Source: Cytophagaceae bacterium
GTDB lineage: Bacteria; Bacteroidota; Bacteroidia; Cytophagales; Flexibacteraceae
Reading direction: 5' to 3'
DNA length: 6,831 nucleotides
Assembly (NCBI GenBank): GCA_947464365.1
Contig: CANHWS010000188.1
Location: 1 to 6,831 of the forward strand
The position numbers and the translations under genes were made by a program. The notes under the pieces were generated by a model. It ran no database searches. It was not told the origin of the DNA and worked only from the letters and a program-made list of their open reading frames with translations. Positions 6,047 through 6,831 of this stretch are shown piece after piece (the stretch's first letter is position 1; the number at the start of each line of letters is the position of its first letter).

Positions 6047-6182
6047 TCTGGAACGCAAGTTGCAATAAGTCAACCTGTCTGCAAAGGCACAACCAGCGGT
6101 CGAAACACAACCAGTACGGAACTGAAAAGCACCATGAGCCATCTTTAGGTGGTACATTTTGTCATTATGTCCGACTTCGTGC

Positions 6183-6213
6183 TTGACAATGGCAGTATTA
6201 TCTGCTAACTTTG
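6183..6213 (+). promoter_or_regulatory. rpoD promoter
   Basis: TTG (6183-6185), a 20-nt spacer, then TAACTTTG (6206-6213), a full match to the Bacteroidota -7 consensus TAnnTTTG. Transcription would start near 6220 and leave a leader of about 80 nt before the ATG at 6302. The leader has no Shine-Dalgarno sequence just before the start codon, as is common in this phylum. If RpoD recognises this element, it would transcribe its own gene. Confidence 0.65.
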
Positions 6214-6301
6214 CAGTTTTGCAAAAGCGCCCACCTATTTGCCGCACTATGCTGTGCCGGCTGATATCTGGGCAATCCCCCCGCGAAAGCCTCCCTGGCC
6301 A

Positions 6302-6831
6302 ATGAGACAGCTAAAGATCAGCAAACAGATTACCAACCGTGAAAGTCAGTCGCTAGACAAGTACTTACAAGAGATCGGGAAGGTGGACTTGCTAACACCA
6401 GAAGAGGAAGTTGACCTAGCAAAACGCATCCGGGAAGGGGACCAATTGGCCCTTGAGAAGCTCACGAAAGCCAACTTGCGCTTTGTGGTCTCTGTTGCAA
6501 AACAATACCAAAACCAAGGTCTCAGCCTCGGTGACTTGATCAATGAGGGTAACCTTGGCTTGATCAAGGCTGCACAGCGCTTTGACGAAACCCGCGGTTT
6601 TAAATTTATCTCTTACGCCGTTTGGTGGATCCGTCAGTCGATCCTGCAGGCTTTGGCTGAGCAGAGCCGTATTGTTCGCCTTCCGCTTAATAGGGTAGGG
6701 TCGTTGAACAAAATCAGCAAAACGTTTAGTGAACTTGAGCAACGCTTTGAGCGTGAGCCAAGCCCAGACGAGCTAGCTGAAGAGCTGGACCTCAACACTG
6801 CTGAGGTAGTTGATACGCTCAAGATCAGTGG
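6302..6831 (+). CDS. rpoD: RNA polymerase primary sigma factor RpoD, N-terminal part
   Basis: 176 codons are present before the window ends; the family in this phylum is usually a little under 300 aa. RpoD binds core RNA polymerase and directs it to housekeeping promoters. The start MRQLKISKQITNRES is the usual Bacteroidota form and lacks region 1.1. Region 1.2 spans about residues 18-50 (SLDKYLQEIG, LLTPEEEVDLA). Region 2 runs from about 51 to 122: ANLRFVVSVAKQYQNQGL, then DLINEGNLGLIKAAQRFD for core binding, then RGFKFISYAVWWIRQSI for -10 recognition and strand opening, with Trp108-Trp109. Region 3 begins near 125 (RIVRLPLN, SLNKISK, then PSPDELAEELDL). Region 4 is beyond the edge. The preceding gene encodes a shorter, divergent relative of this same N-terminal half. 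Confidence 0.97.
   Translation, partial: MRQLKISKQITNRESQSLDKYLQEIGKVDLLTPEEEVDLAKRIREGDQLALEKLTKANLRFVVSVAKQYQNQGLSLGDLINEGNLGLIKAAQRFDETRGFKFISYAVWWIRQSILQALAEQSRIVRLPLNRVGSLNKISKTFSELEQRFEREPSPDELAEELDLNTAEVVDTLKIS

Larger units (their letters stand above)
5962..6301. other. 340 bp gap between the sigma-like gene and rpoD
   Basis: No convincing gene on either strand. It begins with a weak CTTAG/CTAAG hairpin across the stop codon of the preceding gene (5950-5962), then a terminator-like hairpin (6008-6046) whose loop holds the 10-bp palindrome ATACATGTAT (6017-6026). The rpoD promoter lies at 6183-6213. Overlapping its -33 region, TTGTCA and TGACAA can form a 6-bp stem. The part between about 6050 and 6180 shows nothing I can name. 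Confidence 0.5.

Noticed and set aside
5993..6247. Minus-strand reading frame of 84 aa containing HEVGH, reminiscent of a zinc-protease HExxH motif
   Set aside because: HEVGH does fit HExxH, but no other protease feature is present. The frame runs antisense across the rpoD promoter and the hairpin, has odd composition and no start signal; most likely chance.
6346..6822. Minus-strand frames opposite rpoD
   Set aside because: They are antisense to the most conserved gene in the window, and rpoD codon constraints commonly leave such frames open.

Overview
The window comes from a member of the Bacteroidota. Four independent signs agree. The primary sigma factor at the right edge has the short Bacteroidota form, starting MRQLK and lacking region 1.1. 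Two promoters fit the phylum's TTG / TAnnTTTG consensus. Shine-Dalgarno sequences are weak or absent. Four exported proteins are predicted to be cut directly before a glutamine, the Bacteroidota 'Q-rule'. No tRNA, rRNA, CRISPR array, transposase or integrase is visible.

Layout. At the left edge (1-105, +) are the last 34 codons of an MBL-fold metallo-hydrolase. Its stop codon lies inside a strong hairpin (86-122) that can end transcription from both sides. From 144 to 5186 the minus strand carries four genes, read right to left as B4 (4077-5186), A3 (2819-4024), B2 (1429-2553) and A1 (144-1382). All four look like secreted outer-membrane beta-barrel proteins of unknown function. They form a tandemly duplicated two-gene cassette, B-A then B-A: B4 is a paralogue of B2 and A3 of A1, with 52 and 46 bp inside the cassettes and 265 bp between them. 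A and B proteins also share a residue spacing in a short N-terminal beta module, so A and B may themselves descend from one gene.

A roughly 300 bp divergent regulatory region (5187-5487) separates the cassettes from the plus-strand genes. It holds a 14-bp perfect palindrome and a promoter whose -7 box ends 6 nt before the next start codon. The gene after it (5488-5961, 157 aa) is the most unusual item. It aligns, with one single-residue gap, to regions 1.2-2 of the neighbouring RpoD, is strongly divergent, and has no region 3 or 4. I read it as a candidate truncated sigma-70-like protein. A 340 bp gap (5962-6301) follows, with a terminator-like hairpin and a good promoter for rpoD. The rpoD gene (6302 onward) runs off the right edge after 176 codons.

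How the parts relate. The A/B genes look like envelope components, possibly partners, produced from one or two operons. The sigma-like gene and rpoD form a plus-strand transcription-machinery pair with separate promoters. Nothing in the sequence ties the two halves together beyond the shared divergent intergenic region. All functions of the A, B and sigma-like proteins are inference.
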